A stretch of DNA of 64,000 nt. It comes from Chloroflexota bacterium. Its GTDB lineage: Bacteria; Chloroflexota; Anaerolineae; UBA4142. Each line of letters starts with the position of its first letter. The stretch's first letter is position 1. Under the pieces are notes generated by a model. It did no database searches. It was not told the DNA's origin and worked only from the letters and a program-made list of their open reading frames with translations. The translations under genes were made by a program, and so were the position numbers. Shown in pieces: positions 25,517 through 33,735 of the stretch. The DNA is taken from the NCBI GenBank assembly GCA_016219275.1, contig JACRBM010000038.1:62001-126000 (forward strand), in the 5' to 3' direction.

Positions 25517-26469
25517 ACCGCGATCGCCTGCGCCACGAGCTGACCAACCTGGGCATTCATCTCATTTTGATTTCTGGCGCGCTGTTTATGATCTTTCCCT
25601 TCGCGTGGATGGTGCTGGGTTCGCTCCAGTCGTTTGCCGAAACGACGCGCGGCGAGTTTCTGCCGAGCACGCCGATGTGGTCGAACTATGGCGATGTGAT
25701 CCGCACGATGAACGGCAGCAAACCCTGCGTATTCGATCCATCCAATCCGTGGTTGATCCTGGAACGGGATCGCGGCTGTATCATCGTGCGCTACTTTGCG
25801 AACACGCTCGTGATCGGGTTCGGCACCGTGCTGGGCGTTTTGACGACGGGCGTTCTCGCCGGCTACGCGTTCGCCCGCTTGCATTTTCCCGGGCGCGAGT
25901 TGTTGTTCAAACTGTTGCTCGCGACGATGATGATTCCCGGCGAATTGACCTTGATTCCAAATTACGTGTTCATGGTCTGGTTCCCCACGCCCGAATCCTG
26001 GTTCGCGACGACGTTCGGTTTGCCGGGCGCTGAACCGCACAACTGGATTGACACGTACTATGCGATGATCATTCCCTGGATCGCAACCGTGTTCAGTATT
26101 TTCCTGTTCCGCCAATTCTTCAAAGGCATTCCGAACGAATTGTTCGACGCGGCGTTGCTCGACGGCGCGACGCATTCGCGTTTTCTCGTCAGCGTCGTCC
26201 TGCCGCTGTCGAAACCGGTGCTCATCACGAGCGCGCTCCTCACCTTCCTGGGATCGTGGAACGCGTTGATGTGGCCCCTGCTCGTCACCAATTCGCCGGA
26301 GATGCGTCCGATCCAGGTCGGGTTGCGTTCGCTCATCACCGAAGCCGGTACGCAAACGCAGTTACTGCTTGCTGGCGCGACGATCACGATCATTCCGATT
26401 ATCATTCTGTACTTGTTCCTGCAACGGTGGTTCGTATCCGGCATTGCAAATGTCGGCATTCGCGGGTAG
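25513..26469 (+). CDS. Carbohydrate ABC transporter permease, MalG type (pair B, 318 aa)
   Basis: The second membrane subunit of importer B, overlapping the first by 4 nt. Six membrane segments; EAA loop ELFDAALLDGATHSRFL followed by VSVVLPLSKPVLI. The C-terminus FVSGIANVGIRG is typical of the family. Between helices 2 and 3 there is a longer loop than in pair A (EPHNWIDTYYAM region). The TAG stop is the first part of the palindrome at 26466. Confidence 0.92.
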   Translation: MNRDRLRHELTNLGIHLILISGALFMIFPFAWMVLGSLQSFAETTRGEFLPSTPMWSNYGDVIRTMNGSKPCVFDPSNPWLILERDRGCIIVRYFANTLVIGFGTVLGVLTTGVLAGYAFARLHFPGRELLFKLLLATMMIPGELTLIPNYVFMVWFPTPESWFATTFGLPGAEPHNWIDTYYAMIIPWIATVFSIFLFRQFFKGIPNELFDAALLDGATHSRFLVSVVLPLSKPVLITSALLTFLGSWNALMWPLLVTNSPEMRPIQVGLRSLITEAGTQTQLLLAGATITIIPIIILYLFLQRWFVSGIANVGIRG

Positions 26470-26492
26470 CGCAAATTTCCAATTTGCGTTAC
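26466..26492. repeat. GTAG...TTAC palindrome containing the permease stop codon
   Basis: GTAGCGCAAATT, TCC, AATTTGCGTTAC: a hairpin whose left arm contains the TAG stop of the upstream permease. A related GTAG-GGCAAATT form is seen at 32427. Confidence 0.85.
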
Positions 26493-26571
26493 GAATGGAG
26501 GTGTCTACTCAAATAAAATCGCGTGTCCTAAAATCGTAAACCCCACATTCTCTTGGAGGAGAAGCAAACAA

Positions 26572-28146
26572 ATGAAATCCAAATTGATGCTTTTGCTGAT
26601 GTTGCTCGCGGTATTCGCGCTCGTCGCGTGCGCCGCGCCTTCGCCGACACCGGTACCACCCACTGCCGTGCCGGCGGCAAAACCGACGGATGCGCCGAAA
26701 CCAACTGTGGCGCCGGCAACCACCGCACCCACACCTGTCCCGGCAACGAAACCGGTTGAGGCGACCAAGCCCGCGGCAACCACCGCGCCAACGCAAGCCG
26801 CCGCGGCAACCAAGCCACCCGCACCGACCGCGACTCTGCGTCCACCCGCTGTGACTGCCGCGCCCGGCGCAGTTCGCATCAATGTCTGGCACCACTTTAG
26901 CGCACCCGAGCAAGTCGAAATGATGCAGCGCTTTGCGGATGAGTTCAACGCCAAGAATCCGCAATACTATGTCGTCGTGACGATGCAAGGCACAACCGGC
27001 GACATCGGTCGCAAAGTGAACGCCGCGATCACCGCGAACGCGTTGCCCGAAATCGCGACCGGCAACCCGGGCGATGTATTCGACTGGAACACGTCCGCCG
27101 CCGTCGTCGCGCTCGACGATTACATCAAAGACGCGAAAGATGGTCTGACCGCCGATCAACTCGCGGACATGACGATGAAGACGCCGAACGGCGAATTGTT
27201 CTTCGACCAAGTCGGCGGCAAGACGCTCGGCGTGTCGCCGGGTCGCTCGATGAGCGTGTTGTACTATAACGCGGATATGCTCAAGGCAGCTGGCTTCAAC
27301 GACCCGCCCGCGACCTGGGACGATTTCGACAAAATTTGCGCGGCAGTGACCAAGGGCGACAATTATTGCTTCGCGATCAGCTCGCCCAGCGTCGAAACTT
27401 CGACGTTCGCCTCCTGGGTCTTTAGTCGCGGCGGCACGTACGCCAGCGCGGACGAAAAGAAAGCGACGTTCGATGATGCCGCTGGTATCGAATCGCTTAC
27501 GTGGCTCAAGAACTTGGTGAGCAAGGGCTGGGCGAAGACGCCTTCGACTACTTCACGCGGCGACCAGACCGATTTTGGCAATGGCAAACTCGCGTTCACA
27601 TTCGGCTCGACCGCCGGCTTGCCGTTCTATCAAGATGGGGTGAACGGTCGCAAGGAAGGTCCGTTCCAGTGGAGCATCGCGCCGTATCCGGCTGGCGCTA
27701 AAGGCAAGCAACTCGTTGACTTTTTCGGACCCAGCATGGCAATCTTGAAGACGACGCCCGAAAGACAAAAGGGCGCATGGTTGTTCATGAAATTCATGCT
27801 CCAACCGCAGAACCTGGTCGAATTCGGATTGCGCTTGTCCTACTTCCCGGCGACCAAGTCGGCGCGCGATCAAATCGTCGCGATGGATGCCGACAAGGTC
27901 AAGGGCACGAACGCCCGCATCGCGTTGGTGCTGCCGCAGTTTAAGAAAGCCATCGGCTTTATCCCGATGGGCGTGCGCGAACCGATCTCGCCGGCATGGC
28001 AAGGCGCACGCGCGCTCATCCAAAACATGTTGACCGCGGTCTCCACCGCCAAGACTTCGCCCGATTTTACCGCGACCGATCCGGAAGCCGCGGCAAAAGA
28101 AGGCGTGCAACGCGTCAACAAGCAGTTGGAACAGTACGGCAAGTAG
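26572..28146 (+). CDS. Extracellular sugar-binding lipoprotein B (524 aa)
   Basis: The substrate-binding protein of importer B. The lipobox is ALVACAAP (Cys near residue 20), followed by an Ala/Pro/Thr linker of about 75 residues. The binding fold starts at RINVWHHFSAPEQVEMMQRF, with LPEIATGNPGDVFDW and MSVLYYNADMLKAAGFNDPP. GGAGGAG precedes the ATG. It is related to binding proteins A, C and D in this window, so the set arose by duplication. Confidence 0.92.
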   Translation: MKSKLMLLLMLLAVFALVACAAPSPTPVPPTAVPAAKPTDAPKPTVAPATTAPTPVPATKPVEATKPAATTAPTQAAAATKPPAPTATLRPPAVTAAPGAVRINVWHHFSAPEQVEMMQRFADEFNAKNPQYYVVVTMQGTTGDIGRKVNAAITANALPEIATGNPGDVFDWNTSAAVVALDDYIKDAKDGLTADQLADMTMKTPNGELFFDQVGGKTLGVSPGRSMSVLYYNADMLKAAGFNDPPATWDDFDKICAAVTKGDNYCFAISSPSVETSTFASWVFSRGGTYASADEKKATFDDAAGIESLTWLKNLVSKGWAKTPSTTSRGDQTDFGNGKLAFTFGSTAGLPFYQDGVNGRKEGPFQWSIAPYPAGAKGKQLVDFFGPSMAILKTTPERQKGAWLFMKFMLQPQNLVEFGLRLSYFPATKSARDQIVAMDADKVKGTNARIALVLPQFKKAIGFIPMGVREPISPAWQGARALIQNMLTAVSTAKTSPDFTATDPEAAAKEGVQRVNKQLEQYGK

Positions 28147-28153
28147 ATCGTTC

Positions 28154-28192
28154 AGACCCAAAGGATTTTCGCGGAGCGAACCCTTTGGGTCT
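28154..28192. repeat. Palindromic repeat, copy E
   Basis: Arms AGACCCAAAGGATT and AACCCTTTGGGTCT (one mismatch), 8 nt after the binding-protein B stop. Same size and position relative to the stop as copy D, with co-varying arm changes (CGAAG to CAAAG). Confidence 0.85.
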
Positions 28193-28243
28193 TGCGTAGA
28201 TAGTTTGGCGGGCTGCAACATAATCAGCCCGCCAACTTTTTGA

Positions 28244-29611
28244 ATGCCGATGAAAATTTTATTCGCGCTTGTGCTCATCTTCGCTCTGACCGCGTGCGCG
28301 CCCACACCAACCCGACCCGCGCATACGCCTTCCATTCAACCATCCAACGCCCCAACCGCTGACGCGCAACCACCTAACGCCCCAACCGCTTACGCGCAAC
28401 TACCCAACTATTCAACTATTCAACCCACACCTACACCGTCCCAGGTCACGCTGCAACTCTGGCACGCGCAACCCTACGCGCATCACGCAACGCTCGCCGC
28501 GCTTGTCGCGCAATTCAACGGAGCGCATCCCGACCTTCGCGTGGTCGAAGCGTACCAAGGTGATTCCACCGACCTCATCCAGAAAACGCGCAACGCGATC
28601 AACACGAACAATCCGCCGGACATACTACTCGCATATCCGGACGATCTCGCCGGGCTGATTCGGCAAAACACATTCGCGTCGCTCGACGATGTCTTGTCCG
28701 CGCGTGACGCGCAAGATATTTTCCCGGCATTCGTGGATCGCTATCCACAATTCGGTAACTCGATATTCAGCATCGCGTTCGCGCGCCATCTTCATGTGCT
28801 GTACTACAACGCGGATTTGCTCAAACTTGCCGGCGCGCTGCGCCCGCCGGAAACCTGGGACGAGTTTGCACGTGTGTGCGACGCGCTCGCCAAAATTCCC
28901 GACGCGCTGTGTTACGTGATGAATCCGAGCGCGGCGACGTTTACAACCTGGCTCACCAATCGCGGCGGCGACATCGCGAGCGCGGATGGCAAGACGCTTA
29001 CGTTCGCGTCCAAGCCCGGCGTGGAGGCGTTGAACCTGCTGGGCGACCTGTTCAAGAAAAAACAGGCGGCGCTTGCCGCCAAAGCATTTCAAGAACCGAC
29101 CGATTTCGCGCTCGGCAAAATCGCGTTCACGTTCGACACGACGAGCGGACTCGTGTTGTACGACCGCGCGATCAAGAACACGGCGAAACCGTTCGCGTGG
29201 GGCATCGCGCCCTCGCCGCGCGCGACGCGCGACCCGGTGATTCTCGCGTCCGGCACAAGTCTCGCGATTCTCCAAACGACGCCCGCGCGCGAACGCGCCG
29301 CGCGCGCGTTTGTAGCGTGGATGCTGGAGAGTGCCTCGAACGTTGCGTGGGCAAAAGCGACCGGCGCGTTTCCCGCGCGCGCCTCCGCACAAACCGCGCT
29401 CGCCGATTACGCCAAAGCGAATCTGCAGTACGGCGTCGCGCTCGGCTGGCTCAAATTCGCGCGCGCCGAGCCAAACCTCGATGCGTGGGCGACGATCCGC
29501 GTGAACCTCGCAGACGCGATGCTCGCAGTCGCGAATGGTAAAGCCGCGTCCGACGCGCTCAACGACGCGGCGAAAAACGCGAATAACGGCGCAGGGTCGG
29601 CAAAAAAATAA
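28244..29611 (+). CDS. Extracellular binding lipoprotein C, without its own permeases (455 aa)
   Basis: A family-1 type solute-binding lipoprotein. Lipobox FALTACAP (Cys near residue 17). The linker, residues about 22-65, is made of a tandem octamer-derived repeat (QPSNAPTADA, QPPNAPTAYA, QLPNYSTIQP). The binding fold begins VTLQLWHAQPYAHHATL and contains RHLHVLYYNADLLKLAGALRPPE. No strong Shine-Dalgarno is visible for either the ATG at 28244 or that at 28250. It follows binding protein B and may deliver a second substrate to importer B, or be a decayed copy; the reading frame is intact. Confidence 0.85.
   Translation: MPMKILFALVLIFALTACAPTPTRPAHTPSIQPSNAPTADAQPPNAPTAYAQLPNYSTIQPTPTPSQVTLQLWHAQPYAHHATLAALVAQFNGAHPDLRVVEAYQGDSTDLIQKTRNAINTNNPPDILLAYPDDLAGLIRQNTFASLDDVLSARDAQDIFPAFVDRYPQFGNSIFSIAFARHLHVLYYNADLLKLAGALRPPETWDEFARVCDALAKIPDALCYVMNPSAATFTTWLTNRGGDIASADGKTLTFASKPGVEALNLLGDLFKKKQAALAAKAFQEPTDFALGKIAFTFDTTSGLVLYDRAIKNTAKPFAWGIAPSPRATRDPVILASGTSLAILQTTPARERAARAFVAWMLESASNVAWAKATGAFPARASAQTALADYAKANLQYGVALGWLKFARAEPNLDAWATIRVNLADAMLAVANGKAASDALNDAAKNANNGAGSAKK
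28334..28430 (+). repeat. Octamer array in coding sequence (CAACnnnn units)
   Basis: CAAC recurs every 8 bp, with two 6-bp interruptions of the type (G/T)ACGCG, for about 95 nt. It is translated as the extracytoplasmic linker. The period differs from the 7 bp of the other arrays. Confidence 0.8.
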
Positions 29612-29626
29612 CGGCGAACCGCAAAT

Positions 29627-29672
29627 TTGTCTTATCCGGGAAATCGTGGTATGATTTATGCACACGTGTGCA
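29627..29672 (+). promoter_or_regulatory. Sigma70 promoter with LacI-type operator, upstream of the phosphate transporter
   Basis: TTGTCT (29627-29632), a 17-bp spacer and TATGAT (29650-29655), then a perfect 14-bp palindrome TGCACACGTGTGCA (29659-29672) covering the expected start site. The same layout, with one base changed in the palindrome, stands at 33356-33403. A central CG and TGCA ends fit LacI-family operators. The regulator gene is not in the window. Confidence 0.75.
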
Positions 29673-29700
29673 AAAAATCCTCAACGAGGAAGAACTCGGT

Positions 29701-30693
29701 ATGCCGGAATTATCGGTCGCGCTCTTGATTCTAATCGCGCTCGCATTGGCGTTCGATTACCTGAACGGCTTTCACGATAGTTCGAACATCGTCGCGACGA
29801 TGATCGCCTCACGCGCGATGAACGGACAATCGGCGCTCGCCATCACCGCCATCGCGCATTTCATCGGTCCGTTTCTCTTCGGCGTCGCGGTCGCCACAAC
29901 GCTGGGACACGAAATCTTGAATGACGACCAGATCAAACTCTCGGTGGTCATGGCGGCGCTGCTTGCCGCGATTATTTGGAACCTGATGACCTGGTGGTTT
30001 GGCATTCCCTCGAGTTCATCCCACGCGCTCGTCGGCGGCTTGATCGGCGCGGCGGTCGTTGAGAGCGGTTTTCAAGTGGTCAAACTTGCCGGCTTGCTCA
30101 AAGTCATCACGGCGCTCGCGATTTCGCCGGTCATTGGTTTTGTGGGCGGGTTTATCGTAATGCGCGTGGTGCTTTATCTCGCGCGCGGCGCATCGCCTTC
30201 GATCAACACCTTTTTCAAACGGATGCAAATTGCGACGGCGATTTTGTTGGCGCTGTCGCATGGCACGAACGACGCGCAAAAGACGATGGGCGTGATCACG
30301 CTGGGTTTGGTTTCCGCCGGCGCGATTGATTCCTTTCAAGTTCCGCTGTGGGTCATCTTTCTCAGCGCGGCGGCGATCGCGTTGGGCACCTGGACGGGCG
30401 GGTGGCGCTTGATCAAAACGTTGGGAAGCAAATTCTTTAAGGTTCGCCCGGTGCATGGATTCAACACCCAAATCACGTCCGCCGGTGTGATTCTGAGCGC
30501 GGCATTGCTGGGCGGACCGGTGAGCACGACCCAGGTCGTTAGTTCCGCGATTATGGGCATCGGGTCAGCCGAGCGATTCTCGAAAGTGCGCTGGGGTACC
30601 GCCCAGCAAATCGTCATCGCGTGGCTGACGACGATTCCGGTCGCGGCGATTCTCGCGGCAATTTTTGCCGCTCTATTGAGGAATTGGATATGA
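29701..30693 (+). CDS. Inorganic phosphate transporter, PiT family (330 aa)
   Basis: A low-affinity phosphate/cation symporter of the PiT family in the cytoplasmic membrane. The start at 29701 has GAGGA 10 nt upstream. Both halves carry the family signature: DYLNGFHDSSNIVATMIASR near residue 20 and HGTNDAQKTMGVITL near residue 195. About ten membrane segments are visible. The stop overlaps the start of the DUF47 gene, a standard pairing in which the DUF47 protein modulates the transporter. Confidence 0.93.
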   Translation: MPELSVALLILIALALAFDYLNGFHDSSNIVATMIASRAMNGQSALAITAIAHFIGPFLFGVAVATTLGHEILNDDQIKLSVVMAALLAAIIWNLMTWWFGIPSSSSHALVGGLIGAAVVESGFQVVKLAGLLKVITALAISPVIGFVGGFIVMRVVLYLARGASPSINTFFKRMQIATAILLALSHGTNDAQKTMGVITLGLVSAGAIDSFQVPLWVIFLSAAAIALGTWTGGWRLIKTLGSKFFKVRPVHGFNTQITSAGVILSAALLGGPVSTTQVVSSAIMGIGSAERFSKVRWGTAQQIVIAWLTTIPVAAILAAIFAALLRNWI

Positions 30694-31319
30694 GCTGGCT
30701 AGACAAACTGACTAAACCACGGCAAGACAATTTTGTGCGTCTGTTGATTCAACAGTCCGAATACGCGGTGCGCGGACTCGATGCGCTGTTGGAGTACACG
30801 CGCACGTGCGATGGGAACGCCGCCGAAAATGTGCGGCGACTCGAAAAAGAAGCGGACGAGGTGCGCCGCATCTTGGTGGATGAACTCAATCGCACGTTCG
30901 TCACGCCGATGGATCGCGAAGATATTTTCGCGCTCTCGCGCGCGATTGACGACATTCTCGATTACGCGTACTCGACTGTAGACGAGATGACCGTTTTGCA
31001 CGTCAAGCCGAACACGCACATTCAACAAATCGTGTCGCTCTTGCGCGATGGCGCGAACGAGGTCTTTCTCGCGATGCAACGTTTGAAGGATCACCCGAAC
31101 GTCGCCGCCGATCACGCCCAGCGCGCCAAGGCATTGGAGAATCGCGTCGAGAGCGTGTACCGCGAGGCGCTCGCCGATCTGTTCAACGGTCCCGCCGAAG
31201 TGGATCACATCGTCGAGGCGTTGAAACTGCGCGAGATTTATCGCCACTTGTCGAATGCGGCAGATCGCGGCGATGAAGCGGCGAACATCATCAGCGATGT
31301 CGTCGTCAAGATGACGTAA
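30690..31319 (+). CDS. DUF47 / PhoU-like regulator of PiT transport (209 aa)
   Basis: A helical cytoplasmic protein of the DUF47 (PhoU-related) family. The ATG at 30690 overlaps the PiT stop and follows GAGGA. The sequence is a chain of amphipathic helices with acidic metal-binding positions (EKEADEVRRILVDEL; MDREDIFALSRAIDDILDYA; EALKLREIYRHLSNAADRGD). PhoU proteins bind metal clusters through such EXXXD motifs. It probably controls phosphate flux through the coupled transporter. Confidence 0.9.
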   Translation: MSWLDKLTKPRQDNFVRLLIQQSEYAVRGLDALLEYTRTCDGNAAENVRRLEKEADEVRRILVDELNRTFVTPMDREDIFALSRAIDDILDYAYSTVDEMTVLHVKPNTHIQQIVSLLRDGANEVFLAMQRLKDHPNVAADHAQRAKALENRVESVYREALADLFNGPAEVDHIVEALKLREIYRHLSNAADRGDEAANIISDVVVKMT

Positions 31320-31361
31320 AAAACAGTAGAGACGTTCCATGGAACGTCTCTACTGTTTTTT
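31318..31361. terminator. Perfect 44-bp palindromic bidirectional terminator
   Basis: Six A, CAGTAGAGACGTTCCAT and its exact complement, then six T. It lies between converging genes and gives a T-run on both strands. It includes the last bases of both stop codons. Its core GTAGAGACGTTC recurs in variant form at 57103. Confidence 0.95.
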
Positions 31362-32368
31362 CATCCAATCTCGCTCAACTTGACCGGTCGTTTTTCTCTG
31401 TACGATTTTTGCGCCGCGTAGCCCATCACCACGGGCACGCGTCCGTCTACACCCGTCACCGCGGGTGTTTTATTTTCGCGCAAGCACGCGATAAACTCGG
31501 ACATCTCTGCGACGTACGCGTCCGCGTACCGCTCGACGAAAAAGTGCAACGGTTTCGCGGAATGCACGCCGACCAGGTCGCTCGTCACGACCGTGTCCGG
31601 CGTTTGGTTGTTCGCCATCGCGACGCCCGCCGAACCAAATACCTCGATGCGTTGGTCGTACCCGTAAACTGCTTTGCGGCTATTGTCAATCACGCCGATC
31701 GCGCCGTTCGCAAATTGCAGCGTGATGACGGCGGTGTCAAGGTCGCCCGCTTCGCCGATGGCTGGGTCTACGAGCACGCCGCCCGCCGCGTACACCGATT
31801 CAACCTCGCCGAGTAAAAAGCGCGCCATATCGAAATCGTGAATCGTCATGTCGAGAAAAATTCCGCCCGACACTTTTACATACGCGATGGGCGGCGGCGC
31901 GGGATCGCGACTCGTGATCCGCAAAATGTGCGGCGTGCCGATGCCGCCGGCTGCGACCAGATCGCGCACGCGTTTGAAGCTGGGATCGAACCGGCGATTG
32001 AAACCGAGTTGCATCTTGATGCCGGCGCGTTGCACTGCCACGAGCGCGCGATCAATCTTGGCAAGATCGAGCGCGATCGGTTTCTCGCAAAAGATGTGTT
32101 TGCCCGCGCGCGCCGCATCCTCGATCAACTGCGCGTGCGTGTCGGTGCTCGTGCAGATCACCACCGCGTCGATCTCTTTATCGTCGAGAATCGGACGCGG
32201 GTTGTCGAACGCGGACGGAATATCCAGGTCTGCCGCGAGTTTTTTCGCCGCGTCCGGAATCACGTCGGCGACCGCAAGCAGTTTGACGCCGGGAATGCGG
32301 TACGCGAGATTTTCCGCATGCACGCGTCCGATGCGTCCCGCGCCGAGAACACCTAAGTTAATTGTCAT
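31361..32368 (-). CDS. Gfo/Idh/MocA oxidoreductase, inositol 2-dehydrogenase-like (335 aa)
   Basis: An NAD(P)-dependent sugar or inositol dehydrogenase. The ATG at 32368 has GGAGGT upstream. Residues 1-120 form the Rossmann domain (LGVLGAGRIGRVHAENL), with the family signature HIFCEKPIALDL (Lys about 96). The C-terminal domain holds GGIFLDMTIHDFDMARFLLGE, with the Asp and His expected in catalysis (DxxxHD, about 170-175). The FNRRFDPSF stretch is typical of the inositol dehydrogenase (IolG) branch. It follows the PfkB kinase in the same operon; kinase plus inositol dehydrogenase resembles the Thermotoga inositol pathway, but the substrate is not proven. Confidence 0.85.
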   Translation of the reverse strand: MTINLGVLGAGRIGRVHAENLAYRIPGVKLLAVADVIPDAAKKLAADLDIPSAFDNPRPILDDKEIDAVVICTSTDTHAQLIEDAARAGKHIFCEKPIALDLAKIDRALVAVQRAGIKMQLGFNRRFDPSFKRVRDLVAAGGIGTPHILRITSRDPAPPPIAYVKVSGGIFLDMTIHDFDMARFLLGEVESVYAAGGVLVDPAIGEAGDLDTAVITLQFANGAIGVIDNSRKAVYGYDQRIEVFGSAGVAMANNQTPDTVVTSDLVGVHSAKPLHFFVERYADAYVAEMSEFIACLRENKTPAVTGVDGRVPVVMGYAAQKSYREKRPVKLSEIG

Positions 32369-32389
32369 CGTTGACCTCCAGTAAAAGTG

Positions 32390-32453
32390 GGGCAATTTTC
32401 TAAATTGCCCGATGTCTGCCAGAGATGTAGGGCAAATTAGAAATTTGCTCTAC
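32390..32453. repeat. Two adjacent GGCAAATT palindromes, one holding the kinase stop codon
   Basis: GGGCAATTT with AAATTGCCC (32390-32410), then GTAGGGCAAATT with AATTTGCTCTAC around AGA (32427-32453). The second overlaps the end of the PfkB gene and provides its TAG stop. Same family as 26466. Confidence 0.85.
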
Positions 32454-33340
32454 GAGTACGTGCGTTGCTCGATCAACGCTTGCGCGTCGGCGAGCGAGCC
32501 GCGCCAGGGTCCGGAAATTTCTTGTTTGAGCGTGGTGACCGCGCCCGCCCACCGACATGCTTCCTCCGCCGACGCGCTCAAACGTTTGCCGAGGTACGTC
32601 GCAAAGCACGTATCCCCGCGCCCGGTGCGTCCGGCGAGCGAACGCGGCGTGAACGGCGCAGTGTGCACCTGCCCATTCGCGAACACGGTCACGCCGGAGG
32701 ATTGCGTCAACACGATTTCGCGCGGACCCAGGTCGCGCAATTTGTGCGCGGCAAGCGCGAGATCGGTTTCGCCGGTCAAAAGTTCCGCTTCCGCGCGATC
32801 TACTTTGAGGTAGGTCACGTGGCGCAATCCCTCGTTCAGTTCGTCGGAATGACGAAACACGAGCGCATCCCCTTCGTGCACGCGCACGAACCCCTGCACG
32901 TCGAGCGCGACCGGACCGCGCGCCGCGAGCGCGACGATCACCGGCAATTCCACTTCGCCCGCGATGATCGGCGTGATCGCGTACAACCGCGCCGGCGTTT
33001 TCGGAATTTCGTTCACGCGAATCGCCCCGGCAAAACCGAGCGGCTTGCAAATCCGTCGTTCCATATCCGCCGAGTTGTACGTGTTCTCGATGCCGGTCGT
33101 TTGTGACGCGGCGCTCGCAAACACGCGAATCCCTTCGCGTTCCAGTTCACCGAGTCGTGGAAAATCATCCGGATGCAAACGCGTGACGACGCCGACATCC
33201 AACCCCAGCCGGCGCAGAACGACGCTGCCGAAATACACGCCGCCCCCGGATTGAATCTCGCCGCGACCATCCACGACGTTGCGGTCTTTGGCAACATGCC
33301 CGAACATCAATACATCAAACGAATCACTCATTTCCTTCAT
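32450..33340 (-). CDS. PfkB family sugar kinase (296 aa)
   Basis: A ribokinase-like kinase that phosphorylates a sugar or related substrate. Residues 1-40 hold the N-terminal motif (GHVAKDRNVVDGRGEIQSGGGVYF; the Gly-Gly substrate loop). The ATP and catalytic motif is AGRTGRGDTCFATYL near residue 250; the catalytic Asp is present although the usual GAGD reads GRGD. The length is normal. The start is uncertain: ATG at 33340 or 33331, neither with an ideal ribosome site. The promoter at 33375-33403 with a LacI-type operator lies upstream. Together with the inositol-dehydrogenase-like gene it forms a small catabolic operon. Confidence 0.82.
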   Translation of the reverse strand: MKEMSDSFDVLMFGHVAKDRNVVDGRGEIQSGGGVYFGSVVLRRLGLDVGVVTRLHPDDFPRLGELEREGIRVFASAASQTTGIENTYNSADMERRICKPLGFAGAIRVNEIPKTPARLYAITPIIAGEVELPVIVALAARGPVALDVQGFVRVHEGDALVFRHSDELNEGLRHVTYLKVDRAEAELLTGETDLALAAHKLRDLGPREIVLTQSSGVTVFANGQVHTAPFTPRSLAGRTGRGDTCFATYLGKRLSASAEEACRWAGAVTTLKQEISGPWRGSLADAQALIEQRTYS

Positions 33341-33355
33341 CCAGCGGTAATTTTA

Positions 33356-33403
33356 TGCAAACGTGTGCAAAAAGAATATACACTCCGACTCTCGAATTGT
33401 CAA
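33356..33403 (-). promoter_or_regulatory. Consensus promoter with LacI-type operator, upstream of the kinase operon
   Basis: On the minus strand TTGACA (33403-33398), a 17-bp spacer, TATATT (33380-33375), then TGCACACGTTTGCA (33369-33356) over the start site. The operator differs from that at 29659 by a single base. Both promoters have the operator at the same distance from the -10 box, so they are likely repressed by the same protein. Confidence 0.8.
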
Positions 33404-33439
33404 AACGCGCGTCCGTTTCGCTCTCAGCGCGATTCGTGC

Positions 33440-33445
33440 TATAAT
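33440..33445 (+). promoter_or_regulatory. TATAAT box of a nearly leaderless DUF951 transcript
   Basis: A consensus -10 box 10 nt before the ATG at 33456, so the mRNA would have at most a few leader bases. No good -35 box is visible, and no Shine-Dalgarno lies before the start. Confidence 0.5.
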
Positions 33446-33455
33446 CCGCGCCGAG

Positions 33456-33659
33456 ATGGTGCTGGAATTTCAATTGGGCGACGTCGTGCGACTGCGAAAA
33501 CCGCATCCGTGCGGCGGCTACGAATGGCAAATCGTCCGGCTCGGCGCGGACATTGGCTTGGTCTGCGCGACGTGCGGACGCCGCGTGCTTTTGCCCCGCA
33601 GTGAACTCGAAAAACGCGTCAAGACATTCGTCAAACGAGGCGATGCCAGTAATCAGTAA
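33456..33659 (+). CDS. DUF951 family protein (67 aa)
   Basis: A small soluble protein with the DUF951 pattern [20 protein letters not shown], then [25 protein letters not shown]. Three cysteines (in PHPCGG and CATCGR) could bind zinc. The family is conserved in Firmicutes and Chloroflexota without known function. The start lies just after a TATAAT box, suggesting leaderless translation. The last three codons and the TAA stop come from the heptamer array that follows (CAGTAAT units). Confidence 0.88.
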   Translation: MVLEFQLGDVVRLRKPHPCGGYEWQIVRLGADIGLVCATCGRRVLLPRSELEKRVKTFVKRGDASNQ

Positions 33660-33735
33660 TCAGTATTCGGTATTCAGTAGTCAGAAGATTGACACGGATG
33701 ACCTGAATACTGAACACTGGACACTGGATACTGGA
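33647..33735. repeat. Heptamer array, inverted, containing a stop and reaching the next start
   Basis: Left units CAGTAAT CAGTAAT CAGTATT CGGTATT CAGTAGT, right units TGAATAC TGAACAC TGGACAC TGGATAC. It supplies the end of the DUF951 gene and abuts the ATG of the MFS gene at 33735, so it fills the whole intergenic space. Confidence 0.95.
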
